Positions 1-7,782 of a stretch of 11,890 bases of DNA are shown one piece after another. The notes under the pieces were generated by a model that did no database searches, was not told the DNA's origin, and worked only from the letters and a program-made list of their open reading frames with translations. Position 1 is the first letter of the stretch. The number at the start of each line of letters is the position of its first letter. Made by a program: the position numbers and the translations under genes. Location of the stretch: NCBI GenBank assembly GCA_050289385.1, contig JBNKFQ010000177.1:1-11890 (forward strand), in the 5' to 3' direction. Origin of the DNA: JBNKFQ01 sp050289385 (GTDB lineage Bacteria > Pseudomonadota > Gammaproteobacteria > Pseudomonadales > Porticoccaceae).

Positions 1-908
1 ACACCGTTATACATCACGATCTGAAAACGACCCGCCAGAGAGACGCCTGAAAACGCCCTGCCAAGACCAGCCGAGTCCGGGTGAATCCCAAGCAACGCCA
101 GCACCTGCAAGGCACACGCTGCGCTGGGCAGGGGTAACCCGGGGTTGGCAATGTCGTGCAGATAGTGCTCTTTACCGTCGGCACTTTTGACCCAACCGGA
201 AACGCAGTTACCCTCCCCCTCAAGCTGGAAATCGGAACCTTTGAAATACACTCTGGCACCCAGCCTTTCAAGCTCTGGCACCATCGTGGCCGGCAAATCT
301 GCTTCGCCACAGACCAGCGGCCGGTCGCGGCGCGCTATGCCACACTTTTCGATGGCAACCTGCTCCCGAGTGTCACCCAGCCAGTCTTGATGATCAAGAT
401 CAATGCTGGTAATCACGGATATATTCGGGTCAATAATATTGACCGCATCCAAACGGCCCCCCAGTCCCACTTCCAGCAACACAATATCGAGTCTGGCCCG
501 CGCCAGAATTCTGAACGCAGCCAGCGTGGTAAATTCAAAATAGGACAGGCTGATATCACCCCTGGCGTGCTCAATATCTTCAAATGCGGCACAAAGCTCT
601 GCGTCACTTACCAGGATACCGGCAAGGTTGATACGTTCGTTAAATGTCAATAAATGAGGGGAAGTATAGGCACCGACCCGATAACCCTCAGCCGACAACA
701 AACTCACCAACAGAGCGATACAAGACCCTTTGCCATTGGTGCCGCCCACGGTAATCACTTGCGGCGCAGGCCGAATATTGCCAAGGCGGCGATAAACCTC
801 AGCGACACGTTCAAGACCGAGATCAATGGCAACGGGATGGCGTGATTCCAGCAGGCTCAGCCATTGCAAGAGCGACTTATTCGTCGCTGTCTGCGATTTC
901 TGGCTCAA
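1..908 (-). CDS. folC: Bifunctional folylpolyglutamate synthase / dihydrofolate synthase FolC, 3' part cut by the window edge
   Basis: FolC adds glutamate to dihydropteroate and then to reduced folates, using ATP, in the cytoplasm. About 302 codons are visible and the C-terminal third lies beyond position 1. The frame is open throughout. It shows the family N-terminus (LQWLSLLESRHP, then AIDLGLERV), the P-loop GTNGKGS at about residues 56-62, TSPHL, the run ARGDISLSYFEF, the Mur-ligase-like VGLGGRLDAVN, SIDLDHQDWLG, the EKxGI segment that holds the carbamylated Lys (here EKCGI, where Ala is usual) and GRFQIV just before the edge. No ATG lies in frame between the upstream stop (947-945) and the conserved N-terminus. 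The start is therefore non-ATG: TTG at 908, which overlaps the accD 3' end by 32 nt, or TTG at 869, which leaves almost nothing before LQWL. I prefer 908; neither has a strong Shine-Dalgarno. Translational coupling to accD is likely. Identity is secure, the start is not. Confidence 0.93.
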   Translation of the reverse strand, partial: MSQKSQTATNKSLLQWLSLLESRHPVAIDLGLERVAEVYRRLGNIRPAPQVITVGGTNGKGSCIALLVSLLSAEGYRVGAYTSPHLLTFNERINLAGILVSDAELCAAFEDIEHARGDISLSYFEFTTLAAFRILARARLDIVLLEVGLGGRLDAVNIIDPNISVITSIDLDHQDWLGDTREQVAIEKCGIARRDRPLVCGEADLPATMVPELERLGARVYFKGSDFQLEGEGNCVSGWVKSADGKEHYLHDIANPGLPLPSAACALQVLALLGIHPDSAGLGRAFSGVSLAGRFQIVMYNG

Positions 909-1767
909 GCTCGGGACGATTGGTAAATTTTGACAGCAACCGGGCTACGGTATCGCGCATTTCTCCGCGTCGAATAATCATATCGATTGCGCCATGCTCC
1001 AGCAGAAACTCCGCACGCTGAAACCCTTTGGGCAATTTTTGCCGTATGGTCTGCTCGATGATGTTGGGTCCAGCAAAACCGGCTCGAGCCGCCGGCTCCG
1101 CAGCATTGATATCACCCAGCAGGGCAAGGCTGGCAGAGACACCGCCGTATACCGGGTCTGTCATGATGGAAAAATATGGCGTGCCCTGTTGTTTCAGGCG
1201 CTCGATAATAGCGCTGGTCTTGGCCATTTGCATGAGGGAGATCAAAGCCTCTTGCATACGGGCGCCACCAGTAGCCGGAAAGCAAACAAGGGGGATATTT
1301 TCTTCCAGCGCAAGCTGGGCCGCACGGGTAAACTTTTCACCAACGGCGTACCCCATCGAGCCACCATGGAAAGCAAACTCAAACGCCACTACCACAACCG
1401 GAATACCTTTCAGCTCACCCCGCATGGCAACAACGGCGTCTTTTTCACCTGTTTTCTTCTGTGCCTCTGACAATCGATCCTTGTATTTTTTAACATCCTT
1501 GAACTTCAGCCGATCAACCGGTTCCACGTCCGCCGCGATTTCCTGGCGATTATCCTGATCAAGAAAGATATCCAACCGGCGGCGAGCACCAATACGCATG
1601 TGGTGATCACATTTTGGGCAAACATCCAGGTTGCGTTCCAGTTCTGGCCGATACAAGGGGGCGCTGCACTTCGGGCACTTCTTCCAGAGACCTTCCGGTA
1701 TGCTTTGTGTGCGGTCTTTCTTTTGGGTCGTCAGTCCTTGAGGTCTGATCTTCTCTAGCCAACTCAT
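877..1767 (-). CDS. accD: Acetyl-CoA carboxylase carboxyltransferase subunit beta
   Basis: AccD pairs with AccA to form the carboxyltransferase that moves CO2 from carboxybiotin to acetyl-CoA, giving malonyl-CoA, the first committed step of fatty-acid synthesis. The 296-residue product is close to the usual ~300. It has the N-terminal four-Cys zinc ribbon (C31-x2-C34 and C50-x2-C53) and then the crotonase-like carboxylase fold, with GGSMG at 135-139, TGGARMQE at 166-173, the SLMQMAKTSA helix and the late FAGPNIIEQTIRQKLPKGFQ segment. The start is ATG, with a GGAT Shine-Dalgarno-like core about 8 nt upstream. It follows trpA after 72 nt and its end overlaps the likely folC start. accD-folC is a conserved pair in gammaproteobacteria. 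All key residues are present and nothing looks broken. Confidence 0.97.
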   Translation of the reverse strand: MSWLEKIRPQGLTTQKKDRTQSIPEGLWKKCPKCSAPLYRPELERNLDVCPKCDHHMRIGARRRLDIFLDQDNRQEIAADVEPVDRLKFKDVKKYKDRLSEAQKKTGEKDAVVAMRGELKGIPVVVVAFEFAFHGGSMGYAVGEKFTRAAQLALEENIPLVCFPATGGARMQEALISLMQMAKTSAIIERLKQQGTPYFSIMTDPVYGGVSASLALLGDINAAEPAARAGFAGPNIIEQTIRQKLPKGFQRAEFLLEHGAIDMIIRRGEMRDTVARLLSKFTNRPELEPEIADSDE

Positions 1768-1839
1768 TGTGTTATCCGATTAAGCTGTTTCTGGTTCCGA
1801 GATCACTGGTGCTGACAGTGCCGCCATTGCCGCTTTCTG

Positions 1840-2658
1840 TCAATCCCTGTCCAGGGCGTCACGCATTTCGGCAACCATTGCCGCAATTGTGCTGATTAGC
1901 TCATTGTAACGATTCTGTTTACTGCCATGGTACTGGCTCATGCAATCGACGATCACACTGCCCACTACCACACCGTCTGCGACGGCCGATACCTGACGGG
2001 CTGTTTCACCGTCCTTGATGCCAAAACCGACACAAACCGGCAAATCTGTCAACTCACGGATTTCTGCCACCTTTTGCTGCACGGATTCAACATCGAGGTG
2101 CCCGGCACCGGTTACTCCCTTTAACGAGACGTAATAAATATAGCCGCCAGCAAGATCAACTACTGATTTTTCGCGCTCTTTTGTCGTAGTCGGAGCAATC
2201 AGAAAGATATTTTCGATCTCTGCGTCTCGCAGGCGAGCATTAAAATCAACGGCCTCTTCCGGCGGCAAATCTACAGTCAATACGCCATCCACACCCGCCT
2301 TTACCGCTTCTGTGACAAAGGTGTCGTAACCCATTTTTTCAATGGGGTTGGTGTAGCCCATCAGTACTACCGGGGTGTCGATGTCATTCTCGCGAAATTC
2401 GCTAATCAGAGCGAGTGTTCCGCGCAAGCTGACCTTGTTTGCAAGGGCGCGTTCGTGGGCACGCTGTATTACCGGCCCCTCTGCGGTAGGGTCTGAAAAT
2501 GGCACTCCGATTTCAAGGATATCAGCACCAGCCTTTACCAGGGCATGCATGGCCGGAACAGTCACTTCCAGACAGGGGTCGCCCGAAACAATATAAGGTA
2601 CAAGCGCTTTGCGGCCGGACTGCCGAAGATCTTGCATTCGTTGATTAATTCGATTCAC
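1840..2658 (-). CDS. trpA: Tryptophan synthase alpha chain
   Basis: TrpA cleaves indole-3-glycerol phosphate to indole and glyceraldehyde-3-phosphate and passes indole through a tunnel to TrpB. The product is 272 residues (family about 268) with a full TIM-barrel pattern: PYIVSGDP near 21-28, the catalytic Glu49 in ILEIG, SDP at 55-57, LMGYTNP, VDLPPEE, then YYVSLKGVTGAG (active-site loop) and the phosphate-binding VGFGIKDG and VVVGSVIV. The numbering runs in register with the E. coli protein, so the second catalytic acid (Asp60 in E. coli) is here Glu60, in the string TAEGPVIQ. The start is GTG, with GGA about 10 nt upstream; no better in-frame start was seen. It lies 34 nt after trpB, the usual trpBA order, and leads into accD. 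Confidence 0.96.
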   Translation of the reverse strand: MNRINQRMQDLRQSGRKALVPYIVSGDPCLEVTVPAMHALVKAGADILEIGVPFSDPTAEGPVIQRAHERALANKVSLRGTLALISEFRENDIDTPVVLMGYTNPIEKMGYDTFVTEAVKAGVDGVLTVDLPPEEAVDFNARLRDAEIENIFLIAPTTTKEREKSVVDLAGGYIYYVSLKGVTGAGHLDVESVQQKVAEIRELTDLPVCVGFGIKDGETARQVSAVADGVVVGSVIVDCMSQYHGSKQNRYNELISTIAAMVAEMRDALDRD

Positions 2659-2692
2659 TGTGTCAATTCCACTCCATTACTCATCGGCAACC

Positions 2693-3913
2693 TCAAACCA
2701 CAATGCCATCGATTTCGGCAACAGTGAGAATATCCTTGTCCCCACGCCCCGAAAGATTGACCACGATGTTCTGCTGCGGCGACATTTGCTGTGCCAGTTT
2801 TTCGGCCCAGGCCAGCGCATGGCTCGATTCCAGCGCGGGCATAATGCCTTCTATTCGAGTCAGTTTGCGAAATGCGGCCATCGCTTCGTCATCAGTGACG
2901 GCAACATAATCCACTCTGCCCTGATCCTTGAGCCAGGCGTGCTCCGGACCGACCCCGGGGTAATCCAGTCCGGCCGAGACTGAGTGTGTTTCAATAATCT
3001 GACCGTTTTCGTCTTCCATCAGATAAGTGCGGTTACCATGCAGCACGCCGGGAACACCATCGTTTAGTGGTGCAGCGTGGCGGCCGGTATCGAGCCCAAG
3101 CCCACCGGCTTCCACGCCATACATGGCAACATTTTCATCGGACAAAAACGGGTGAAATAAACCGATAGCGTTGGAACCCCCGCCAACACACGCCACCAAT
3201 GCATCGGGCAAACGTCCGGTCATTTCCAGACATTGCGCGCGAGCCTCGCGGCCAATAACAGACTGGAAGTTGCGCACCAGCTCAGGGTAAGGATGCGGGC
3301 CAGCGCAAGTACCTATAATGTAAAAGGTATTGTCGACATTGGTTACCCAGTCTCGCATGGCTTCATTCATCGCATCCTTTAAGGTACGGGAGCCAGAGGT
3401 CACCGGAATCACTTCCGCGCCCAGCAACTTCATGCGATAAACATTCAGGGATTGCCGATGCACATCTTCCTCACCCATGTACACCACACACTCAAAACCC
3501 ATGCGCGCGCACACGGTAGCGGTAGCAACCCCGTGCTGGCCTGCGCCGGTTTCAGCAATGATTCGGGTTTTGCCACTGTGCTTGGCCAGCAGCGCCTGGC
3601 CAATCGTATTGTTTATCTTGTGAGCACCCGTGTGGTTAAGGTCTTCCCGTTTCAGCCAGATTTGTGCGCCGCCGACTTCACGGCTCCAGCGCTCTGCGTG
3701 ATAAAGCGGAGAGGGTCGCCCAACGTAATGGGCCAGGTCGCGATCGAACTCAGCCTGCAATTCAGGGCTGTTTTTAAGCCGCGAGTAGTTTTGCTCCAGT
3801 TCGTCGAGAGCATGTATCAGGGTTTCGGCCACAAACCGACCGCCGTAAGGGCCAAAATGCCCCCTGGCGTCCGGTAACTGACTGTAATCTACAGCTTGCG
3901 TGTCTTCGGTCAC
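2693..3913 (-). CDS. trpB: Tryptophan synthase beta chain
   Basis: TrpB is the PLP enzyme that joins indole and L-serine to make tryptophan, in an alpha2beta2 complex with TrpA. The 406 residues match the family length. The PLP-binding Lys is K99 in GAHKINN. The catalytic Glu is E121 in AETGAGQHGVA, equivalent to Glu109 of the enteric enzyme. The phosphate-binding GGGSNAIG is at 244-251, GPHPYP at 205-210, and the C-terminal NLSGRGDKD near 384-394. The start is GTG at 3913, preceded by a good GGGAGAG Shine-Dalgarno (3924-3930). A 10-bp inverted repeat lies between trpF and this gene. No residue needed for catalysis is missing. Confidence 0.97.
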   Translation of the reverse strand: MTEDTQAVDYSQLPDARGHFGPYGGRFVAETLIHALDELEQNYSRLKNSPELQAEFDRDLAHYVGRPSPLYHAERWSREVGGAQIWLKREDLNHTGAHKINNTIGQALLAKHSGKTRIIAETGAGQHGVATATVCARMGFECVVYMGEEDVHRQSLNVYRMKLLGAEVIPVTSGSRTLKDAMNEAMRDWVTNVDNTFYIIGTCAGPHPYPELVRNFQSVIGREARAQCLEMTGRLPDALVACVGGGSNAIGLFHPFLSDENVAMYGVEAGGLGLDTGRHAAPLNDGVPGVLHGNRTYLMEDENGQIIETHSVSAGLDYPGVGPEHAWLKDQGRVDYVAVTDDEAMAAFRKLTRIEGIMPALESSHALAWAEKLAQQMSPQQNIVVNLSGRGDKDILTVAEIDGIVV

Positions 3914-3952
3914 TGCCTGAACTCTCCCAATATATAGCGTTTACGAGCCGTA

Positions 3953-3983
3953 CGCGATTCACTTACAGTGGAGGTGAATCGCG
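3953..3983 (-). repeat. Inverted repeat (hairpin) in the trpF-trpB gap
   Basis: A perfect 10-bp inverted repeat with arms at 3953-3962 and 3974-3983 and an 11-nt loop lies 6 nt after the trpF stop and 39 nt before trpB. There is no T-run on the minus-strand exit side, so it does not look like a complete intrinsic terminator. It may slow 3' decay of upstream mRNA, mark a processing site, or cause partial termination. The structure is seen directly; its role is inference. Confidence 0.55.
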
Positions 3984-3989
3984 CGTTAT

Positions 3990-4616
3990 TTACTGTTTAA
4001 CGTTGTCGATAAAGCGTTGAATCATGGCCGCGTTTTTTACACCCGGCGCGCTTTCCACCCCGCCGCTGACATCCACCGAGTATGGAGCCACCTGCCTGAT
4101 AGCATCTGCCACATTATCGGGGGTCAACCCTCCGGCCAAAATAACCGGGGTATTGTGCGCTAACGATACCTTCGACAGTCGCTGCCAGTCGAACACCTGA
4201 CCTGTGCCACCGTATTTATCGGCTTGCCAGGCATCAAACAGACAAGCAGAAGCCGATGGGTAACGCGCCATTTCTGCCCGTGGATCCCGGTCAGGGTGCA
4301 TACGTATCGCCTTGTACCAGGGACGCCCAAACTGCTGGCAAAAGGCGTTGTCTTCATCGCCATGAAATTGCAGCACATGGAGCGGCACCTGCTGCAGTAT
4401 ATCCCGAATCCGGTCTGCAGAGGCATTTACAAACAACCCGACAATTGTCACAAACGGTCCGACTGCCGCGGCGACTTGCTGTGCCTGTTCGACCGTCACA
4501 AATCGCGGACTGTCCTCATAAAACACCAGTCCGACAGCATCGGCGCCAGCGTCTGCCGCTGCGCGCGCATCGGTTTCGGAGGTTATTCCGCAGATTTTTA
4601 CTCGCGTGGTATTCAC
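3990..4616 (-). CDS. trpF: Phosphoribosylanthranilate isomerase
   Basis: TrpF carries out the Amadori rearrangement of N-(5-phosphoribosyl)anthranilate to CdRP, the third step of tryptophan synthesis after anthranilate. With a GTG start at 4616 the product is 208 residues and begins NTTRVKICGIT, which matches the family N-terminus and has GGGA 6-9 nt upstream. A longer reading from TTG at 4649 adds 11 residues with no family support. Catalytic Cys9 lies in KICGIT and general acid Asp128 in LFDAW. The phosphate-binding parts are YGGTGQVFDW (135-144), ILAGGLTPDNV (159-169) and VDVSGGVE (181-188). It follows truA after 57 nt, the Pseudomonas arrangement, but is followed here by trpBA. TrpC, the enzyme between TrpF and TrpA, is not in the window. 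Confidence 0.95.
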   Translation of the reverse strand: MNTTRVKICGITSETDARAAADAGADAVGLVFYEDSPRFVTVEQAQQVAAAVGPFVTIVGLFVNASADRIRDILQQVPLHVLQFHGDEDNAFCQQFGRPWYKAIRMHPDRDPRAEMARYPSASACLFDAWQADKYGGTGQVFDWQRLSKVSLAHNTPVILAGGLTPDNVADAIRQVAPYSVDVSGGVESAPGVKNAAMIQRFIDNVKQ

Positions 4617-4673
4617 GGTGGTCCCAAACGTCAGCAAGGCTCGAGGCAAGGCCCGGATTCTATCAAATCCTGA

Positions 4674-5546
4674 TCATTGTTTCAGGGGTTCCGAAACAAA
4701 ATATGGGCCGGGATCAAACCCGGGCAATTCGAATCCGTCCGGATAATCTACCGCCACCAGGTACAATCCATTTGCCGGTGCGGTAACCGCTCCCATGGTC
4801 CGGTCCCGGGCAATCAATAATTCCTTTATCCACTGTGGTTCACGTGCACCGCAGCCAACAGCTATCAGCGCACCCGCAATATTACGCACCATGTGGTGAA
4901 GGAACGCATTAGCCCGAATTTCCACCACCACCAGATCGCCGCTGCGCCACACTTCCACATAGTGAATGTTGCGATATGGTGTATTGGACTGACAACCCGC
5001 CGCACGAAATGATGAAAAATCCTGCTCGCCCGGCAAACAGGCTGCGCCTGTTTGCATTCGCTCCGCGCACAACGGCCTGCGCTCCCAACTGAGCCCTTTG
5101 TTGAACAGGGCGGGCCTATACGCGCCATTGGCAATAATGTAACGATAAGTACGGGCTGTTGCACTAAAGCGCGCGTGAAAGCTCGGCGGCATTTGCCGGG
5201 CCCAGTGTAACCTTACGGTGTCGGGCAAATTGGCATTGGCGCCCAGAATCCAGTTGCGCGGTTTGCGCTCGGCCACGGTATCAAAGTGGATTACCTGATT
5301 GGTGCCGTGCACGCCTGTATCCGTGCGACCCGCGCAAACTACAGATATGTTCTCGGCTGCGACGCTGGACAGCGCACCTTCGACATGACGCTGAACACTG
5401 TCACAGTGGCGTTGACGCTGCCAGCCACAAAAAACACTGCCGTCGTATTCAACGACGGCAGCTATTCGGTTCATGCCTTTCGGCAATTCGGTGTCGGGGG
5501 GTATCAGGCAGTTACGCTGATAACTCCAACTCTCTGTTTCAGGCAT
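4674..5546 (-). CDS. truA: tRNA pseudouridine(38-40) synthase TruA
   Basis: TruA isomerises uridines 38-40 in the anticodon arm of many tRNAs to pseudouridine. The product is 290 residues. The core begins near residue 26 (NRIAAVVEYDGS, then GWQRQ at 41-45). The catalytic Asp is D76 in CAGRTDTGVHG, followed by QVIHFDT, NANLP, HARFSATARTYRYII, DFSSFRA, the KANAF-like RANAFLHHMVRNI, and GLYLVAVDYP near the C-terminus. The ATG at 5546 has AGGG 7-10 nt upstream, giving about 24 residues before the core. A later ATG at 5474 also fits the core, but its AGG sits too close to the codon, so I keep the longer form. In E. coli truA follows usg and in Pseudomonas fimV; here it follows fimV after 55 nt. 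Folding and catalytic residues appear intact. Confidence 0.96.
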   Translation of the reverse strand: MPETESWSYQRNCLIPPDTELPKGMNRIAAVVEYDGSVFCGWQRQRHCDSVQRHVEGALSSVAAENISVVCAGRTDTGVHGTNQVIHFDTVAERKPRNWILGANANLPDTVRLHWARQMPPSFHARFSATARTYRYIIANGAYRPALFNKGLSWERRPLCAERMQTGAACLPGEQDFSSFRAAGCQSNTPYRNIHYVEVWRSGDLVVVEIRANAFLHHMVRNIAGALIAVGCGAREPQWIKELLIARDRTMGAVTAPANGLYLVAVDYPDGFELPGFDPGPYFVSEPLKQ

Positions 5547-5601
5547 ACCGGGCCCTGGAAAAAAAACTTACACAACTGACCTGATTTTATCGACGTTTGA
5601 C

Positions 5602-7713
5602 TCAAGTAATATCGGTTATCAGCTTCTGTGCCTGCTCTTGCTGACCGGCGTCACCGTCTTCGATCACTTCCTGCAAGATTTCCCGTGCGCCATCTTTGTC
5701 ACCCATATCAATATAGGCCTGCGCCAAATCCAGTTTGGTGCCTACTTCATCTCCGTCGGACAGTAAATCAAATTCGTCTTCGTCACCACTGTCTGGCGCA
5801 GCTTCAAGGGATGGCATCTCGCCAGAATCGGTCACAACCTCAACAGCTTCCAGCTCAGAGTCAACGCCATCATTTGCCGATTTGAGAAAATCGAGTTCCA
5901 GGTCTCCGTCGTCGGCGTCCTCCGCCACTTGCGTGTCGCCGCCCTCAGCCGACTGCCCGGACGATGATTGTTCTTCGCTTTCTGCCACCGAGCTGTCCAG
6001 ATCAAGTTCAAGGTCAAATTCGGAATCGGTATCCGCGTCTGTTCCTTCCGTGATCTGATCAGATTCGGATGTCGGCAGCAAATCACCATCTGTGAAGTCT
6101 TCCCCAACTGTATCCGGTGCGTCACTATCCTCAACGTCGTCCTGACTCGCTGCCTGCTCCAGATCGCGGTCTCCCTGCAACCGGGATGAATCATCTTCCA
6201 TGGCGGTAAACAACTGATCCTCTTCGGCTAAATCAACATCATTCAGTTCTGCCGCCTGTTGCGAAGACACACTCGCAAATGCAGGGTTGTCCATCACCGG
6301 TTCGATATGACCATCAAGATCGACCATCTCGCCTTCGTCATCGTCGAGATACTCATAGCGATTGCGGCGGGCAACAAAAAACAGCAGCACCACCAGCAGA
6401 CTGACACCGCCAATCACATAATACTTGTAGCTGTCCCAAAATCCCGGTTTCGCAACCGGTGCCGGAGCTTGAGACTGGGTAGACAGGCCAGCCACTTCGT
6501 CTTCGGCCGCTGTGTCGTCGCCGTCACTTTCTGCCAGCGGGTTGCTTTCGGAAGTGGAATCCGACTGTTCCTGTTCGCTGCCAGAGGCCTGCACCCCGGC
6601 CAATTCGCTGTCACGAATTTCGAGCATGCGCTGCATGGTGTTCAACTGCTCTTCGAGGCTGGCAATCCGGTCTTCCTGGTCCTCGATAATTCGATCTTTT
6701 TTCTCTACCTCTTCTTCAGCGATGGCAAGTTCATTCTCCAGCGATTCTCGTCCGGCCACCGATGAGCCACCGCCGTTTCCGTCGCCGGATTCAAGAGCCG
6801 AAGCACTGCCGGCTACACTGTTGTCTTCTGTTACGGATAATTTCAAGCGCCCTTCCGGGGTTGCCTCCGGTGGCTGACCGGAGGCAGTATCTTCAGAGGC
6901 ATCCAGCAGAGCCCCCCGGTCGCTGGCAACAGGCTGACTGGCAGTGGCTACCTCAGACACGGCTTGCCGATGTGTGGTCGCCGTTACCTGGTCGCGATCA
7001 GGCAAGCGCAGCACAGCACCGCGCTTGAGTAAATTGATGTTGCCGTCAATAAACGCTGAAGGATTAAGGTGTTTTATCGCTACCATTGACTGATAAACCG
7101 ATGCACCTTCCGGTTTTGCATCACGGGCAATTTGCCACAGGGTGTCACCGTTCTTTACGCTGTACTCGCTACCGGATAGCGCCGCAGAACCTGAAGATTG
7201 TGTCGAACGCCGCCCCGAAGAAGAACGACGTGCCGTAGACGTGCTGCTGGCAGCGTCAACGGACTTTGGTTGCGACTTTTTTCCAGTGGTCTCCTTGTCA
7301 CCGCGCCCGTTATTGGCGTAGACCGGCAAGTCCACCAGCAAGGTATATTCACGTAACATGCGGCCTGCCGGCCACTGCAGTTCCACCAGAAAATCAAGAT
7401 AAGGTTCCCGCACCGGCTTGCTGGACCTTACGCGAATCACCGGCTGCCCCGATGAGCGATCCACTGTAAATTGCAAGCTGGTCAAAAAATACTCGCGTTC
7501 AACCCCGGCGCGCTCAAAATCCAGCCGCCCGGCAAGGCCCACCAGAATTTCCGTATCTGAGAGTTCACCCACATTGAGAAGCTGAATTTCTGCATCAAGC
7601 GGTTCATTAAGGGAGGAGTTCAGCTTGATATTCCCAAGGCCCACCGCCATCGCCACCTGTGACACCAGCAATGACAGCGCCCCACCCAGTAAAGCCATTT
7701 TACGCAACGCCAT
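5602..7713 (-). CDS. fimV: FimV-family polar hub / peptidoglycan-binding membrane protein
   Basis: FimV is an inner-membrane protein that in Pseudomonas aeruginosa helps assemble the type IV pilus secretin, supports twitching and acts as a polar landmark. Visible order in this 703-residue protein: a signal peptide with likely cleavage after AMA (about residue 23); the conserved N-terminal FimV region to about 132; a Ser/Arg-rich linker (150-180); a LysM domain (about 183-238, YSVKNGDTLWQIAR) for peptidoglycan; a low-complexity stretch; a coiled coil (about 323-372); one TM segment (about 431-448) followed by ARRNR; then a very acidic Asp/Glu/Ser cytoplasmic region (455-650); and the C-terminal FimV motif (about 655-703) with KLDLAQAYIDMGD. 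It is shorter than P. aeruginosa FimV (about 919 residues), mostly in the acidic region. The start is ATG with AGGA upstream. The domain architecture makes the family call secure; the pilus role is carried over from relatives. Confidence 0.94.
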   Translation of the reverse strand: MALRKMALLGGALSLLVSQVAMAVGLGNIKLNSSLNEPLDAEIQLLNVGELSDTEILVGLAGRLDFERAGVEREYFLTSLQFTVDRSSGQPVIRVRSSKPVREPYLDFLVELQWPAGRMLREYTLLVDLPVYANNGRGDKETTGKKSQPKSVDAASSTSTARRSSSGRRSTQSSGSAALSGSEYSVKNGDTLWQIARDAKPEGASVYQSMVAIKHLNPSAFIDGNINLLKRGAVLRLPDRDQVTATTHRQAVSEVATASQPVASDRGALLDASEDTASGQPPEATPEGRLKLSVTEDNSVAGSASALESGDGNGGGSSVAGRESLENELAIAEEEVEKKDRIIEDQEDRIASLEEQLNTMQRMLEIRDSELAGVQASGSEQEQSDSTSESNPLAESDGDDTAAEDEVAGLSTQSQAPAPVAKPGFWDSYKYYVIGGVSLLVVLLFFVARRNRYEYLDDDEGEMVDLDGHIEPVMDNPAFASVSSQQAAELNDVDLAEEDQLFTAMEDDSSRLQGDRDLEQAASQDDVEDSDAPDTVGEDFTDGDLLPTSESDQITEGTDADTDSEFDLELDLDSSVAESEEQSSSGQSAEGGDTQVAEDADDGDLELDFLKSANDGVDSELEAVEVVTDSGEMPSLEAAPDSGDEDEFDLLSDGDEVGTKLDLAQAYIDMGDKDGAREILQEVIEDGDAGQQEQAQKLITDIT

Positions 7714-7742
7714 ATCCGTTTATCCTTTTTGTTTGCGTGCCT

Positions 7743-7768
7743 GCGAGGGTACCACACCGTAGCCTCGC
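7743..7768 (-). repeat. Imperfect hairpin between the second asd and fimV
   Basis: Arms 7743-7748 and 7763-7768 (GCGAGG with CCTCGC) form six pairs. Inside, after a C/C mismatch, three more pairs close a 6-nt loop. It lies in the 69-nt gap before fimV with no T-run after it in the reading direction, so an intrinsic terminator is unlikely. Any role in separating fimV expression from asd is inference. Confidence 0.35.
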
Positions 7769-7782
7769 CACAACTGCAATTA

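Noticed and set aside
994..1558. Long plus-strand frames opposite accD (and similar ones opposite fimV, trpB and asd).
   Set aside because: They are antisense to strongly conserved genes and encode no recognisable domain.
5562..5569. Eight-T run (minus strand) between fimV and truA as a terminator.
   Set aside because: No GC-rich stem precedes it.
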